Of a stretch of DNA of 64,000 nucleotides, positions 40,201 through 55,200 are shown one piece after another. Within the stretch, counting starts at the first letter, position 1. Each line of letters begins with the position of its first letter. Source of the stretch: Eopsaltria australis (lineage: Eukaryota > Chordata > Aves > Passeriformes > Petroicidae); assembly GCA_034509425.1 (NCBI GenBank), contig JAVTVJ010000798.1, positions 248,001-312,000 of the forward strand, read 5' to 3'. The position numbers were made by a program, and so were the translations under genes. The notes below the pieces were generated by a model that had not been told where the DNA came from, did no database searches, and was given only the letters and a program-made list of their open reading frames with translations.

Positions 40201-43200
40201 GGGCAGGGGGATCTGTGCTGTCACTGCTGCTGCCCCTGGGTTTGCCTGTTTGCCATTTCACTGACACAAACCTGATGAGTTTTTAATGTCCCTTTAGGGA
40301 AAGCCCAGCAGTGTGAACCATGACCTCCAGCTCACACCTGTTCCAGGTGTCTGAGCCATATCTGGAGGTGCAGTTTGTGATTATTAACACAGGACAGGTA
40401 CTTCCCCAAAAATGTGCTTTCTGCTGCATGGAGCCTGGCTAGAGCAGCTGCTCAGAGCTGTTCCCCTGCTGCTGCTTACAAATGGCCATGCAGCTTCACA
40501 GCCTGGAAATGCTCTAATCCTCAAAGAATTGCAGACCAAACCCACCACATCTGGAGTTTCAGCACTGCTGCCCTCTGCTCCTCTTGGACTCAGTGCCCAG
40601 CACGGGGCTCCTGCTGTCACTGCTGCAGTGCCCAGCACGGTGACAGCAGGAGAGGATGAGGGACCTCTGGCCAGCCAGCAAGGAGCTCTCGAGTGACTGC
40701 TATGCAGGGCTCAGGCTGGATGCCAGGAAAAACAGAGGCACCATCCAGCAGCCATTTCCAGGAGTGCCCCCCTGGCTCCCTGGGCACAAGATGGCTTCAC
40801 CCCAGGATCAGCTTGGCTCACAGAGACACAGGTGGACCAGGACCCTCCAGCCTGCTCCCCCATGAGCCAGGACCCTCCAGCCTGCACCCCCCAAGCCTGC
40901 ACCTCACCAGCTGCCAAGGGAGAGGACAAATGGCCAAAACTTTCCTTCCCCACAAGCAGAGGAAAAGTGCAAAAAGGCTGATTTTCATTTGCCTCTTTTT
41001 TTTAAGAGGCACTTGTTCCTTCTGCACTTACAGAACTTTCAAGGAGTGCTTCCAAACTTTTCTTCCCATTTAAGCAAGACAGAATATTTCTTGTGAACTT
41101 CAGGGACTTCCCTTTGCTCTCATGACCTTCTACCCCAGGAAATCAGCAGCCTGAGGAGGTGGCAGCAGCCTGAACCCCACAGAGGCACAGACTCGCCCAC
41201 ATTTCAGGCTGAGAAAATCCCACTCCCAGCTGCTCCTCTGATCCCATCAGTGCATTAACCAGGGAATCTGAAGTGGAACAATGAGTGCTCTTAAACATGG
41301 ATTAGAGAAAGTTCTTGAATACTTTCCATACTTGGGAGCAGAGTAATTCCTTCTGCTTTGCTGCCTGCATACACAGGAGCTTAATGATCACAGGAAAGGG
41401 GCTGCAAAAGCAACTTCCAAAAGCAAGAGCAGCAAAAATTCCCTGCCATCCCAAAGTATCCCAAGGACAGAAGGCAAAGCCACTCCTGTCCAAGGCAAGG
41501 TTTTATAGAGATGAACAAGAGCATGAGAAGGAACCTGCAGTCAGTGGCTGTTGCACACAAAGGAAAACAAACACAGGAACCAGGGAAAAGACCAAGAGAT
41601 GGAATGAGAAAGTCCTGCTGAAAGCCACAAAGCACACTGCTCCAGCCAGCACAGCTTTCCCAGTCCCTGGTCCCAAAGCTTTGATCCTAAAGCTTTAGTC
41701 TTTCAGTGCTTATTTCTAAGCAGAGCTCCACAACTTTAAGCAACAATCAGGGGGAGGTGTTTTACTACAAACAGGATTGAAATCTCTGACCCTTACAAAG
41801 ACTTTCTGCTTCTAGAAGGCAGCATTTCTGCACAGTCCAGGTGACATCAATTTTCTTGTTATGAAGAGCTCTCCAGGTTTCTGGATGTCGCAGGAACTCA
41901 CCAGTGCAAGCGCAGAGCGTGGAGGAAGGCTGAGAGCCCCTCCATGACCAGCAGAATGGCCACTGTCAGCGTGGCAAAAGCAGCAAAGATGAAGAAGAGG
42001 CCCAAGCCTCCCCCCAGGCTCCTCACGCTGAGGCCGATGTGGATCACCATGGTCCAGAGCACCTCCGAGAGCTCTGCCAGGAGAAAGGGGAGAAGACTCA
42101 AGTCAGCAGGAGCAGGGGGTTTTTACCGATAAAGCAGAACTAAACTCAAGCAAACTCCCCCTACAATGAGGTGGAAACTAAAGAGGGACAAGAGCTTTCA
42201 CAGCCAAGTGTGTCAGGACATTGCCTCCAGCTGTCACACAGGGCAGGGCAGAGCCCTTGCTCAGCAGCTCTTTGCTTTATCCTGTGATTTGAACTCCATT
42301 CCCCCCGTTCAGCAGAGCTGTGGGAGCAGACCCTGGAGCGTGGAGCTCACTGCTCCCAGGTGATGCACACCCAGCACTGTCCTGTGCCAGCTGAGCCCCG
42401 AGAGGCCTCTTGTGCTGCTGCCTCCCAGCTGCTGGGGCTGAGCAGGCACAGGGAGCCCAGCCCAGCTCCCTGGGGGACACTCACGTGCGTGGGCCAAGCT
42501 GAGAGCCCAGAGCCTCAGGTAGGACGCGGTGTTGGAGATGCAGCCCAGGCAGTACTCGATGGTGTGGATGGCCTGGTACACCACGGTGTCTCCGAAGTCA
42601 AACTGCAAAGGGAACACAGGATGAGGGGAGCTGGGAGCACAGCGTGGGCTGGCAGGGTGGGGACACGGGCAGGGAACTGCTGCTATCACCAGGGACACCG
42701 TGTGTGGCACTGCACACTGACACTGCCTTCTCCTGGTTCAGCACGCCAGCTTCGCAAATGAAAAACGAATCTTGTCTCGACAGGTTTTGCAAAACGAAAA
42801 ATGCTGTGGTGTCACTATTGTTTTGTCATTCTGGCGTGTGAGAGTCAGATATTCCAATTTCACACATGGGCTTAGCCAGGAAAAGACTGTTCAGCAGAAG
42901 GTGGTGTTGGTGTGCACTCCCTGGTAACCCAGAGGTGCTGCTGTGGGAAGGAGGCAGTGCCCCAAGCTGTACCGTGTGTGCCTTTGCTACAGCAGCAGCA
43001 GGGGCATTTTGCAGGACATGAACCTGCCCTTTCTGAAAGCAAAAATAAGGCATTAAGCTATCCTGAAAGAGTCACATCTGTGCACCATTCACTGGCAAAG
43101 TCTCTGTGTCTCGGTAATTTTCTGCAACAATAAAAGAACTTACAATTACATCTGCCATGTAGGGCAGTTTCTTATCCTGCAGCTTGGGAAAACATTCCCT

Positions 43201-46200
43201 GCATTTTGGATTTAATCCATGCTTCAGAAACTGCTCAGATTTAAGTGAACATGATGTTTTAAATACATCCAGTGACTAATGCCCTAGGCATGCACACAAA
43301 GCTATTTATATTCTTAATTCTCCCCTAGTATATCCAAGGCAATAAATATTGCAAACAATTCAGTTAAATTAGCTGTCAAAATCCTAATCCTTTCTCCACA
43401 GAAAGTGAAGTTCTTCCCTAAAGACTGCCCTAGCCAACAGTTCCAGCTCTGGACACACGAGCAGCACTGGGAATGTGAGAAATGTTTAAACAATGACCTT
43501 TCAAAGCTGAGTGTAAGTGCCAGAGAGAGCGACCACTGAGCCAGGAGTGGGAGCATGGGGATTGCTGTGGCACAGTCCTTGTGGGTTTTACATTCTCCCC
43601 AGGTTCAGGGAGACATCAGAACAGGAACCCCATGTACCCCCCCCTTTCCCCCCAATTCCACACAGGCCTGTGCACAGCAGAGCTCTGAGCAAACCACTCT
43701 CAGCACAATTTTCAGCAGCAGTGCCCTGGCCAAGCTGTTCTAATTTCATGTAATTTGTATTTTTTTGTAGTAAAACTAGTTACCTGATAGTGCTGAAACC
43801 TACACTCAATCCTGCATCAGTATTAACTCCCCATTTTTTTAATACCTGTTACAAGTGCTTATGGATGAGCAGTTTCTCAGAATGGAACTTCTCTTCTACA
43901 CAAAGCCTTGGCCAGTTCAGTTCTTGAACTACATGAAACTGGACTGGTTGTGCTGCATTTGCTCTCTGGGTCAACCAGCATCATCCTTAACATGGCAGAT
44001 AGTTTGTGGGAAGAATTATCTTGAAACAGTTTGCTGCAGCACAGAATTAAGAAAACCAAAACATAAAAAACCCTGAGACTTCTTTGGAGGCTCAAAAGTG
44101 AAAATTTTTCAGTTTCAGACCTCCAGCTGAACAGTTGCCCAGGTAACTGGGAACAATCTGCAGACAGGGGATCAGACAGACAAGCTGTATAGATGAAGCA
44201 ATTAAAGGTCTGTTGATGTTATGTATGTATGAATTAAAAATGGCCTTTAACACAAAAACAGCAAGATCTTTTGGAAAACGAGATGCTGTGACATAACAAG
44301 TTCCATTCAGCACGTTTTACACTGATGGGAAATGGCCCAGGTACACATGAAGGCAAAGCTGCTGTGCTCTTACCACCTCGTCCTCTGTAGGCTTGAAAAC
44401 ATAAATTTACATTTAGTGAAGTGTTTTGATCACATTAATCATGAACACATTCAGCAATTCCCTCCTACGCACGCCACGGAAAGCAGGAACACATCCCATG
44501 CACTACAGAGGCAGGATCTGCTGCAGTCAATCAGAGGCATCAGAAAACTCCCCAAATACGTGACACTGACAGTTTTTCTCCTCTCCCAGAGGAAAGGGAA
44601 GTAATTAATATCACCCCCAGCAGTCAAAACGTATATATAAACAGAATTTCAGTGCTGCAGAAACACAGCCCCCTGAATTTCCACCGGCATGGGAGAAGCA
44701 GGGAATGTGTGGCACCTGGGAGTGCTGTGCACCCCTGACACGGTGCCTCTTCGGGGACAAACAGAGCCACATCTCCCAGGATATAACAAATTATGCTGCT
44801 TTTTCTGGAGTCCTGGGAGTGACCAAGAGAAAAGTCAGCGAGAAAACTGCTAGGAAAACACATCACTGGGAATGCTGCTGTTTGAACAGCCTGGAAATGA
44901 GGAACCACAGTCCCAGTGAGCTCATCCTGCTGCCGAGTGCAGTGCCCTGAGAGCGAGGATGCTCAGGTGCTTACCTCTTCCCCCTCCTCAGAATGGGTAG
45001 ATAACTGGTCATGTTGAATGATCTCAGCATCCTCCTCCGTTGGGCCATTGCCCACCCGGATCCCACCAAAGTTGTGCGTGCCCTGACACATGCAGAAAAG
45101 AAAGAGCAAAGTGTTGTTTGGGTTTTAGTGCAAAAGTGCAGGTTTCTCATGACTCCATGTGCAGCAGCAGCTCACAGAGGAAAACAAAATAGTAAATATT
45201 AGGGCCCAGATTAAGGCAGGTACAATTCAATTTCCCAGCTTGGATGGGAAAGGTGTTGATTCCTGTTGGGGCTGGGGAAAAAAAAAAAAAAGTCTGTCTG
45301 AGTGAATCCTTGGTACATTTCTAGAGTGTAACTGCAACCATGAGGACAATAAAGGCACACCTCTCAGAGGACATTTGCTGATTCTGACGTGGAACAGCCC
45401 CACATCCTGCCCAGCACAGCTGGACAAGCACAGACACACCAGTGCTGGGTACTGGAGCAGGGCATGGAGCAGAACACACTAACACAAACACACACACACT
45501 TGCTCCCACCAGCCTCAGGCACGCCAACACTGCATGGAAAACCACATCTTCCCCTGCTTGGAAACTCTATCTTGCGCAAGCAGGCGCTTTTAGAGGTATT
45601 TGTGCTGACATTCAGCATCTGACCCTCAGCTGCACCTCCAGGACTCCAAAGGGAAAAGAACAACAAACAGACTGAGCTGAAATGCTGAAATCGGGAGCAG
45701 TTCCCACCTGACCCCTGGGTCTGAGCCCTAGAGAGGCAAACTACAACACCACAAACAGAAATAAACCCTGTGCCCAGCTTCAGCACTGTCCTGGGTCACC
45801 TGTGACACAGGATGTGACCTGACTTGCCACATCCAGACTGCAGAAGTCCAGGGATGCCCATGCAGACAAAAGAGGTTGAAGGTCCCGTGACTTGGTGCTT
45901 GCACAGACCAGCAAAACAGCTGCTCTCAGTTCTTCCACCTCCTTTGTCCTTAGAAGCCTGCTTTTATTTTAGGCTGAATTATAAATATGCCCAAAACACC
46001 AGATATGAATTAGAGATGTCAGGTTTCTAAAAACAAATTAGGTAGGTGTTTATGCTCTGAAAACAGAAATTACATTTTAAACCCCTCCATATTAACAGCT
46101 AAGACAATGCTTTTATTAGGAGTTTCAGTATCTCTGAAACACCACAAGTCACTGATGACTCCTGTCAATATTCTATTTATGTATTTCTAGCCTGGGTGCA

Positions 46201-49200
46201 CTTGCACTTGAGCAGCTTTTCCCTTGCACTCGACTCATATCCATTCCCTGTCAACCAGCCAACCTAAACACAGCTCCAACAGCTCCAATTGTTTACTTGA
46301 TCCTTCTCAGCACACTTCACACAAGACCTCCCCTCACACTTCCTGATGGAGATGCATTTCATACGCTGGATGGATCGTGTACAAAAGATCCGTTTTCATT
46401 TCTGACATTTCCGTGAGGAGACTAAAATGTCATGAGAGAAGCAGCTGAGATGTCCCCCCCAGCACCTCTGGCACCTGGAGAACAAGATGTGCTTCACACA
46501 GTCAGTGAGATTCACACTTCCTAGTCAGCTAGGCAGATTCAGAACTAAAATCGAGCTGAAATAGGCAGCACTGGGGAAGGGACTAAGTTCTGGGGGCTGC
46601 CACAATCCTCAGCAGAAAGTTCTGGCAGTAAAGGGCCATCTGCAAGCTTAGAAACATGTAAGTCAAAACAACCATTGCTGAGAAGCTTGTTTGTGCACAA
46701 CCATTTTAGAATAATTTCAGGTCAAAGTGTGTACAGGACAGATGTGTCACAAATCCAATGATTACTGACATGGAGCTGCTGGAGGCCATCACATCACTGT
46801 GTGTTTGGGAACACGTAATGCAAACAGAAATGCTGCACTGAGAAGAATCCTAATCTATCTTAAACAAATAGAGAAGCAGAAGAAAAAAAGGGATTTTGAC
46901 ATGGGGGGATGTAGTAGCAGGAAATCCTGTGCTGCTCTGCAGGTTGGATTCAGCAGCACTCCTGCAAGGAAGTGTCTCTGTGCACACACAACTACCATCC
47001 TCCAGCCTGGGCGTTCATCCAGAATGTATCAATTTGGCTAAACTTTGCTCTTTCCAAGAGAAAGTGTTTTCCACCCTAAAGGTGCACTTGCCATTCCCTT
47101 ATGAGACTCAGATACATTCCATGCTCCCTCGATAACCAGACACAGAGCCAACTCCCATCTGTGATGCATCGGGCGAGGTTGAAGTGCACTCACTGTTGCA
47201 GCCGCTGCTGCCTCGAGCGCCTGCGCGTTCGTGCTGCCCTGGGCCTCCTCGGGCTGCCCCTCCTGGGGGTGGAGGAAGAAGAGAGAGGGAGGAGGAAGGA
47301 AACAAAAAGAGAAAGGGAGACGAATGGAGGGGACATGGGAGGATGAAGGATGGTCAGAGAAGGGAGAGGGAGTGTCTGTAACTGAGCTGATCTCGGACTC
47401 GCTGCCAGACGTGCAGGGAGAACTCGCACGTCTCCGCAGTGCACGCGTGCCACGTCCCTGCACCTCACACACAGGTATTTACAGTGCAGCTGGAAACCTA
47501 CAGAGCACCCCAGCACACACAGCCTCTCACATGAGTCTGAAAGTCTCTTTTTTTCCTTTTAATTGTTATTTTTTAACCATCCAAGCTGCTTTAACAAAGA
47601 TAGCTGAGAAGTCTGCCAGCCAATTCCATCTCTGTTTCCCACTGCCAGCCTCACCCAGCCACAAAACTGCATCCAGCAGCCAGTGAGACTGTTCCTAAAC
47701 CAGCTGCCAAAGCCCAAGCCAGAGACACTGTTCTGATCATTACCAATGTAAGGGGTTTTTAAAAGCAGGTTTGATGCTGGCTCCAGATCTGGGAAGCAGG
47801 CAGGCAAATCTCTGTCTCCAGTAACACCCACCTGCTGGTATGCCCAGGAATACATTAAAAACACTTCACAGGTTTCAATGCAGTGTGAACCCATGAATCC
47901 AAGCTCAGGATGGAGAACACAGCTTTTCAACCAAAAAACAGTCTTCATATGTAAAATATAAAAGGGAGTCACTCACCAAATGTTTTCTCCTTAAATACTG
48001 CTGGCGAAGTACCAGGGGTTTGGCTACGAGCATCCACGGCACACACAGCAAAGCCACCACCACCAGGAAGCACTGCAGCCCTTTCTGCAAAAGAAACAAG
48101 TTTCAGGTAATTCAGCTGCAGCCCCTGCTCAAACACACACAGAACCCAGCAAGAATGGCTGAATTCCCACTATGTGGATGCTTCACCACCTCCCTCTCTT
48201 CTGGGAACAGTAATTAAGTACTTAACGCCTGCAGCTGCCACCTCTGTCTGAGCATAGCATTTAATGCTGAGACTGGGTTAGATTGAGGAAAAATCCAAAA
48301 GATCCTGCAGGGAATGAGAATTTGGCAGATGTCTGATACTGCTGGGAGGAAGCAGCATTGGTGTCTGAGCTAAACAGAGGTATCACATTGCAGACATGGG
48401 ACAATATTCCTAATTGCTTTCCACTATTAATCAGGATCCACATGCTCTGAAGCCACAGTTGACTTATGGTCAGACAGATAAAAATTCCTGGTATAGGGAC
48501 AATTCCTTCCTTCTTCAACATTACATAGTATCAACCTTCAGAAATGCTGTCACAGTAGAAAAATGTTTCAAGCTTGATTTCACAATTATGACAAGGTCAA
48601 TGAAACACTCCAGTATCACCAAGCACGTCTGATTCTGTTCCAGCAAGAGTACACACCTGCCCACTATAAAGCATCTTATTACTGGTGTCCTCATAGGAGA
48701 ACAGAAACATGTTGATAAAGTGTATTAAGAGGCTTGGTGCTTCCTTGGATGTGTGAGCATCGTAGGCTGTCCACTTGTAAAAGATGAGAATTACAAGGTA
48801 TCCAAAGAGAGAGGACATGAAAATCATTTCTGGAATAAATCCAAGGTATATGTTCAGTGGCTTCTTAAAATAGCTACAAGGAAGAAAAAAAGAGAAAGTT
48901 TATATTATATTTGGTTAGAATTAGGGCAAAAGCTTTTAATAAGAGCACGAACCCCACAACACCCAAAGACATTCCAATCCCCCCACCACGAGGAAACCAG
49001 AGCAAAGCACTTACATGTGGTTGAGGAGACTCAAAGCAACACCAAAGAGCATCTGGAAAATGCCAAGAATCACAGACATCTTCATCTTAAAGGAATTGAG
49101 GAAAGCCAGCTTATTGCTGGCAATATTCCAGATCTGTGAAAAACAACACCTAGTCAGATACCAGGGAAAGGAAAACAGGAGAAGGAAAACACTCCCTTTA

Positions 49201-52200
49201 AACTAAACAGTATGAACCAGTCAGGAAGTGTGAGGTTGAAAAAGCAGGTTTTTAATGATGTGTTTGCCCCATGGATATCTTTTGGGGAAATGAGCAGAGA
49301 AGCTTTCAGCTGGGAACAGTCTTACAGTAACTGAGCCCACCATTGAGCAGGAATCAAACCTATTTTCATGGTACTTCAAAGGTGCAGGAGAAAAGAGGCT
49401 GTGTCCTTAACAGAAAGAGTATGATTATCCATTAAAAGGAACAATTACACACAGCTCTGAATTCCTGCATTTCCTCTTTATGTGGAACCCACACAAGGTT
49501 TGTCATATATTACAAGCAGAATTAAGAGCAGAGGTGTTGATGCAGGCAGGTACAAAATGACTGAATTACTGGGAAATGTACATTTCCAAGGATGACTGAA
49601 GAAAGAGATTAACAGCTTTCCCCAAGGTAAAAAAGTAACTTCAGAAAGTGATTTTCAAGGCTAATCAGATTTGATTAAAGCACTGCAGGTTAGAAAGGGT
49701 GAGCAAGCAGCCTTTAATGGACCTCAGAACGAGGGTCTCCATCCCAAATCTGGCATCTCAGTAGCAATTCTATTGTTCAGGAGTACTCCCACCATTGATG
49801 GACTTGCTAAGGGAATGGCTGGGCTGGGGAAATCTTTCACACTGAACAGGACAGGTGCTTCTCCTTCTGCTGACACAGAGGATTTTGCCCAAAAGATTGC
49901 AGAGGAAGGATGAGCTCTTACTGGGTCAATGCCAAACGGGTAGGGCCCACCAAAGACCCCTGGGATAGCAGGATCCAGCTGCAGCAGGGGGGTGGTCTCC
50001 AGCAAAGCATCTCTGTTTGGGAATAAGATTATACAAACATTAACAACAGCAATGCCACCCTCCTTCTGTAAAAACTAACTACACTCCTCCCTTGTGAAAG
50101 CAAAGGAGGGAACTTTACGGTTATAGAACCTGGATGGTTCTAGAGATTCTCCCAAATTAATAAAACCCTGTTTCTCGACCTTTTACTCAGTGTCACAAGG
50201 AAGACAGGTGCAGGAATCTTTAAATATCTATGGGGAAATAGGTGAGAAACTGCATCTTTGTAAGTTTTCTGGGAAAAAAAACCCCAAAAATCTGTTTTGA
50301 ATCCTGGCACACATCATCCCAATTACACCCCTCTTCCAAATCTATCTGAGATAGAGTTCAGAAGTTTTTGTTTTCCCGAGCTGGGAGGACAAGTCACCTG
50401 CTTCTGCCTGTCTCTAGGAAGTCACCAAGGGTTTACTCACGACCAGTTGGCTTTGTTGAACATTGGCCGGACGCTCCAGGAGGAACCAAACATGTTGAGG
50501 GATTTGGAGAAGCAGTCGTTGTAGATGAGGCCCGTGTAGGTGGAGAACAGCCCCATCAGCAGGATGATGTACCGGCCACTGAACACCATGTTGAACATCT
50601 GGCGCAAAAACCCAAAAGGAACAGAGAGAGCCCATGAGAACAGGGAAGGTCCCTCCTAAAGCCAAACCAGGGATATCAGTTTGCTGTAGGACAGACATTG
50701 GCCATATGAACTGAGAGCCTGAAGTCTCTATCTCCCCTCTGCAGGGATTAAGGGCAGCACAGATAACAAGGATAAAGGGCCAGTGTGGATCTCCACAGAG
50801 AACTGGGATTAGGTGGAGAGGACAAACTGCACTGCACAGCCTGATGCAACTCCCAGCTGGCAGCAGGAGTTTGGAACCAGGAGCACAGACCCTGCCAGCC
50901 TCCTCCAGCTCTGCCAGTGTATCTTAACTCTGGTTCAGCTCCTGTCAGCCCTGAGCCAGCAAAGCCAGCCTTGAGCAGCAGATAGGAAAAATGCCAGGGA
51001 TAGGATATATGTGTACAGGAACTGGGAGTTTTGCACTGACTGAACCCCACTGTGATCCAACTAAACTTGGGGTGATTTGTTTACACCAACTTAACTACTA
51101 CACTTGATAATTTCCTTCAGACAACTGAAATTAATAATTTCCTATAAATATCCAAAAGGCAAACCAAGGGAACTCAATACTACTATGAAATGACACTACT
51201 CAGTGTGTGTGTGTGCTCTTCAGGCTTCCCAGCCTGTTCATGTGCTTCAAAAATTCCAAAGGAGGAGTAATGGGCATGGTCAACTCAAGGGGAAAAGGAT
51301 GTGAGTAAAACAAGCTGCAACTCTTTGTTTGAAATGCAAAGCTCAGCACGATCTGCCACTTCACCTCGTTGTCACTCTTCTGGGACAGAATCCGGCTTTC
51401 CCTCACCACCATCCAGACAGCAATCAGAGTCATCAGGATTCCATGGCCAAAATCCCCAAACATCACAGCAAACAGGAATGGGAAGGTGATGATGGTATAG
51501 GGTGCTGTAAGGGAAGAGACAACATTCCCAAGGCACTGTGAGTGAGTCAGCCCAGATTCACCATGGTACAGTTCAGGCAATTTAGCAAATATAATTCCCC
51601 ATCTTCCCCTCTGCTAAGTCTCTACTAGAATTCTCTATTAGAAATTTCCACACAGGATGGGAAATACAGGCAAACACCATGACTAAAAAATTTGAGACAG
51701 AAGTCTCAGAGTTCTCCAAGTCTGAATTTACCTGGATTTATCTCCCGGTATGTCCCAATGCCGTAAGCATCAACAATGTTTTGAAAGCCAGAAGTAAACT
51801 TGTTAGTTTTGTTGTAAGTGGGTGGGGTCTGATTGGTTTGCATCCTGTTTAAAATAGATGGGACAGTGGATCCGCTGTGCTCCTGTTTGAGAAAAACAAA
51901 GGGAAGGTCAGCAAACCCACCCTCAGAGCACTGAAGGACCAAGTCCAACACAGCTGTCCTGCTGGCATTTGGAAAACTGCAAGCTTGAGTGTTTGCAGTG
52001 TGCTTGCACAATGAGACATTGGAGCAGCTGAGGAGGGCTGCCAGGATTCCACTGCTCTCCCCTCGGTGCAGCAGGAGTAAAGGTGAACATTGTCTGCACA
52101 GGACAAACAAGAAAACATAAAGCAAGTGGAAGGACTTCAAGAGACCCAACTCTCTTGTTTATCTGAGCAGAGTTTGCCAACATCCTGGAGAGCTCCTCTA

Positions 52201-55200
52201 TCCAGACACCAGGACTACAGAGCCCAGCCAGGGTAACTAAACACACCAGAGGACTCACACGTGGGAAAATCCTCACCATTTCTGCATCCACCTGAACTTT
52301 AAGCTTCCCACAACATATTAGTTACTATTTTATCTCCAAGTCATCATTCCTGCATGCTAAATAAGCTGTCCTCTGTGAGGGCTGATTCCAACAGCCCAAG
52401 GGGATGGTGTCCAGAGGCTCACAACACAGAAAAGGCAATGAACTCATGTGGTGCTGCCACAGCAGCTACTCACAGTGCCTCTCCTGAGAGCAAACTGGAT
52501 GGAGTCGAGGTCAGCAACAGGACACCACACTTCAGCAATCAAGCACTTCTGTGTCACGTCGATGTTGCACAGGTTCAGGGTGTGGTAAATCGCCTTCATC
52601 TTGCGCGCTTTGATGAACCACACACGGATGTTTTTGGCAGCTGCCTGCAAAACCCTCTGGCGATGATCCTCAGTTTGGTTCAGCACCTTGCAGAGAAGCA
52701 GGAGGAAGATGAAATCGTGGACTGAAGCTCAAGGTGCACCAACAAGACAAGCCTTTCCCACAGAGGATGAATGCCCAGCCTGCTCCCCCACCCCAGGCAC
52801 AGGCTGCCCCATGCCTGCAGTCTGTGCTGCAGCCCCCACATTAATTAGCTCTGCTGAAAGGCTTTTTCCAGGGATGCTTTCTGATTATTTTCCTCCTCCA
52901 GCTCCAAGGTCAGTGGTTGTTTCAAACAACGAACTGTGCCAAGATCACTGGGAACAGTTTTACCTCCACCCAGGTTAAAAGAGCAGAGAAGAGTTCTGCA
53001 AGTAAAGGGTTTGCTGCCTTGAGAAAACACACCAATTACCCTGAAAGACTTGTTTACTGAAGGCAAAAGGAGAAAGTGTTTCCTACTGAGAGTGTTTTCC
53101 AACTGGAACATAACAAACTCAGGCCAAGTCAGATTTCCAGAGTGGAAAGTCTTAGACTGTAGTGAAAGTGAGGACACAAGGCATATGCAGCTTACAGCAG
53201 TTACACTGCTTCTGAGTTCTTGTCTACTTTAAAATATCTTTTGAGCTACACTGCACAACTCCCAGCTTGAGACAGTTCCTGTACCAAATAAGCAGGTCAA
53301 ATTCAACCCTTTTTCCTTTTAGTTTCTGAACCTTCTCTCTATTTTTGTCTCAAATCCCTTAAATCTTTCTACATTATCACATTCTGCCTTCCTTCCTCAA
53401 AGCAAGCACCAGGTATTTCAGGGGTGGCACCCACGAGATCTGGGTGCTAATTACTTTTCACCAACACTCAGGCTGCTGCACAAGAGATTAGCTGTAAAGC
53501 AGAAGCTCTTCAGGACAGCACAACGTGAAAATATAAAGACAGGCAGAAAAAAGAAGAGCTAAGTTAACGTCAGCATTGTTATCTCAGCTTGGAAAGAAAG
53601 CTTAAATGTTTTCAAATACTTGCAGATGAAACAGGCAATTACACAACAGGCTCACAGAGCCAGAACCCACGGGATCTCCCTACACATGTGAGTTCCTCTT
53701 TGCTCCCTGCTATGGAGTTCTCTGTACTTATTTGTATAGAATGAATGGCTCAGCCCTCTAGAAAGATCAAACCACCCCATCCCAAACCCTGACACAGAAA
53801 CAACTCAGCAGTCTCCAAACACCTCTGTTGCACTGCTGCTCTCAAGCTATCTGAAGCTGAAAACATGGTCATCTAATAGGTAAAAAAATTCTTCTGTTTT
53901 AACAGGTTCCAAAGTCTCCAAATATAGTTTTCAACCGTATTATTAAAGACAAAAACCAAAGAAAGGTCATTGACCCCAGTTATTTTACCATCTGAAGATC
54001 ATCAATTCTGGTATTGACACCAGAAGCCATTTCCTTCCTCTCCTGGGGTGTTTCTGGGCATGGGTAGAGGGAGGCCCGGAACCTGGAAGACAGGGAAGCA
54101 CCTCAGTGACAGAGACGGAAAGATCAACTGATCAGGGGTGAGCCACAGGCACCTTAAGAGAAGATTCTGATCAGCAGAGACTGCCAAGCAGAGCTCCAGC
54201 CTCCACATCAAAGGGATGCAGAAGTCTGCTTGAGGCCAATGCAGAAGCTGAGTTCTAAAGAAAGCAGAAGTGGGAGAATCCTCTGCTCCCTGTGCTGCCA
54301 GTGTCTCCAGGCACTGTCACGAGGCTGGTCAGCCACGCAGCTGAGGGGGGATGCTCTCATGCCAGTGCAACTGCTGATAGAAGCAGACACTGTTGGCTCC
54401 CCTGTGAGAATATCCCACGGATGTCTCATCAGGCCTGCCCCAGAAATCAACACTGCCTTGTTTCTTTGCATTCCCTAGCACAGCAGTTGTGCACTTTGAG
54501 CATTACAGGCTGGGGAGGGGCAAGTCTGGCTGCAAAATGTGTTTCAGTTACTTATAGCACATTTTGTTTGCTGTCTAAATATGTGCTCCTGCAGCCACTG
54601 CAAAACAGGGAGTTGAGAAATATCGATATTAAGTGACATCAGTGTGTTTCAAATAAGTGAGAACTGCCCAGCTGTCAGACTTTCATACCCCTCACAGATC
54701 TTCTTGACTCTGTTCTTCAGCTGGTCACCTTGGAAGAAGATGATAAATACAGATTTGTGCACGTAATCCCCCTAGAACAAAGGAAAGAATTGCAGAAATT
54801 AGCATTAGCTAATTGCCAGAGTTCTACTTTTCCTTTTGCTGAGTCTGTACATCAGGGCTCAGATCTGCAGTGGCTCAAGAATGTACCTGAGTAACACTGG
54901 AACAGTCACAAGGAGAGCAATTTTCTCAGCCTCAGTACAGAATACCTGCATTGTATTTGTATTTACTGAAGCAAAATGCCCCAGATTATCCATTATTTAT
55001 TCTATGCAATACAGTAAATGGGAAAACCTGGTAAGATCTCCAAAAATAATGCAGATACAATGAAATATTTATCAGCACTTAGTGCAGTCAGCTCACCTAC
55101 AGAAATAATCAAGCCAAAGAGTGAATGAAGTTAAAACAAATTGGAGTTTAACCAGTGCGGTTCCCAGGGAGGCCAGAGGCACATTCCTTGCACAGCTGTG

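Noticed and set aside
40610..40650. MicroRNA hairpin
   Set aside because: The stem is only 11 bp, far shorter than a pre-miRNA arm.
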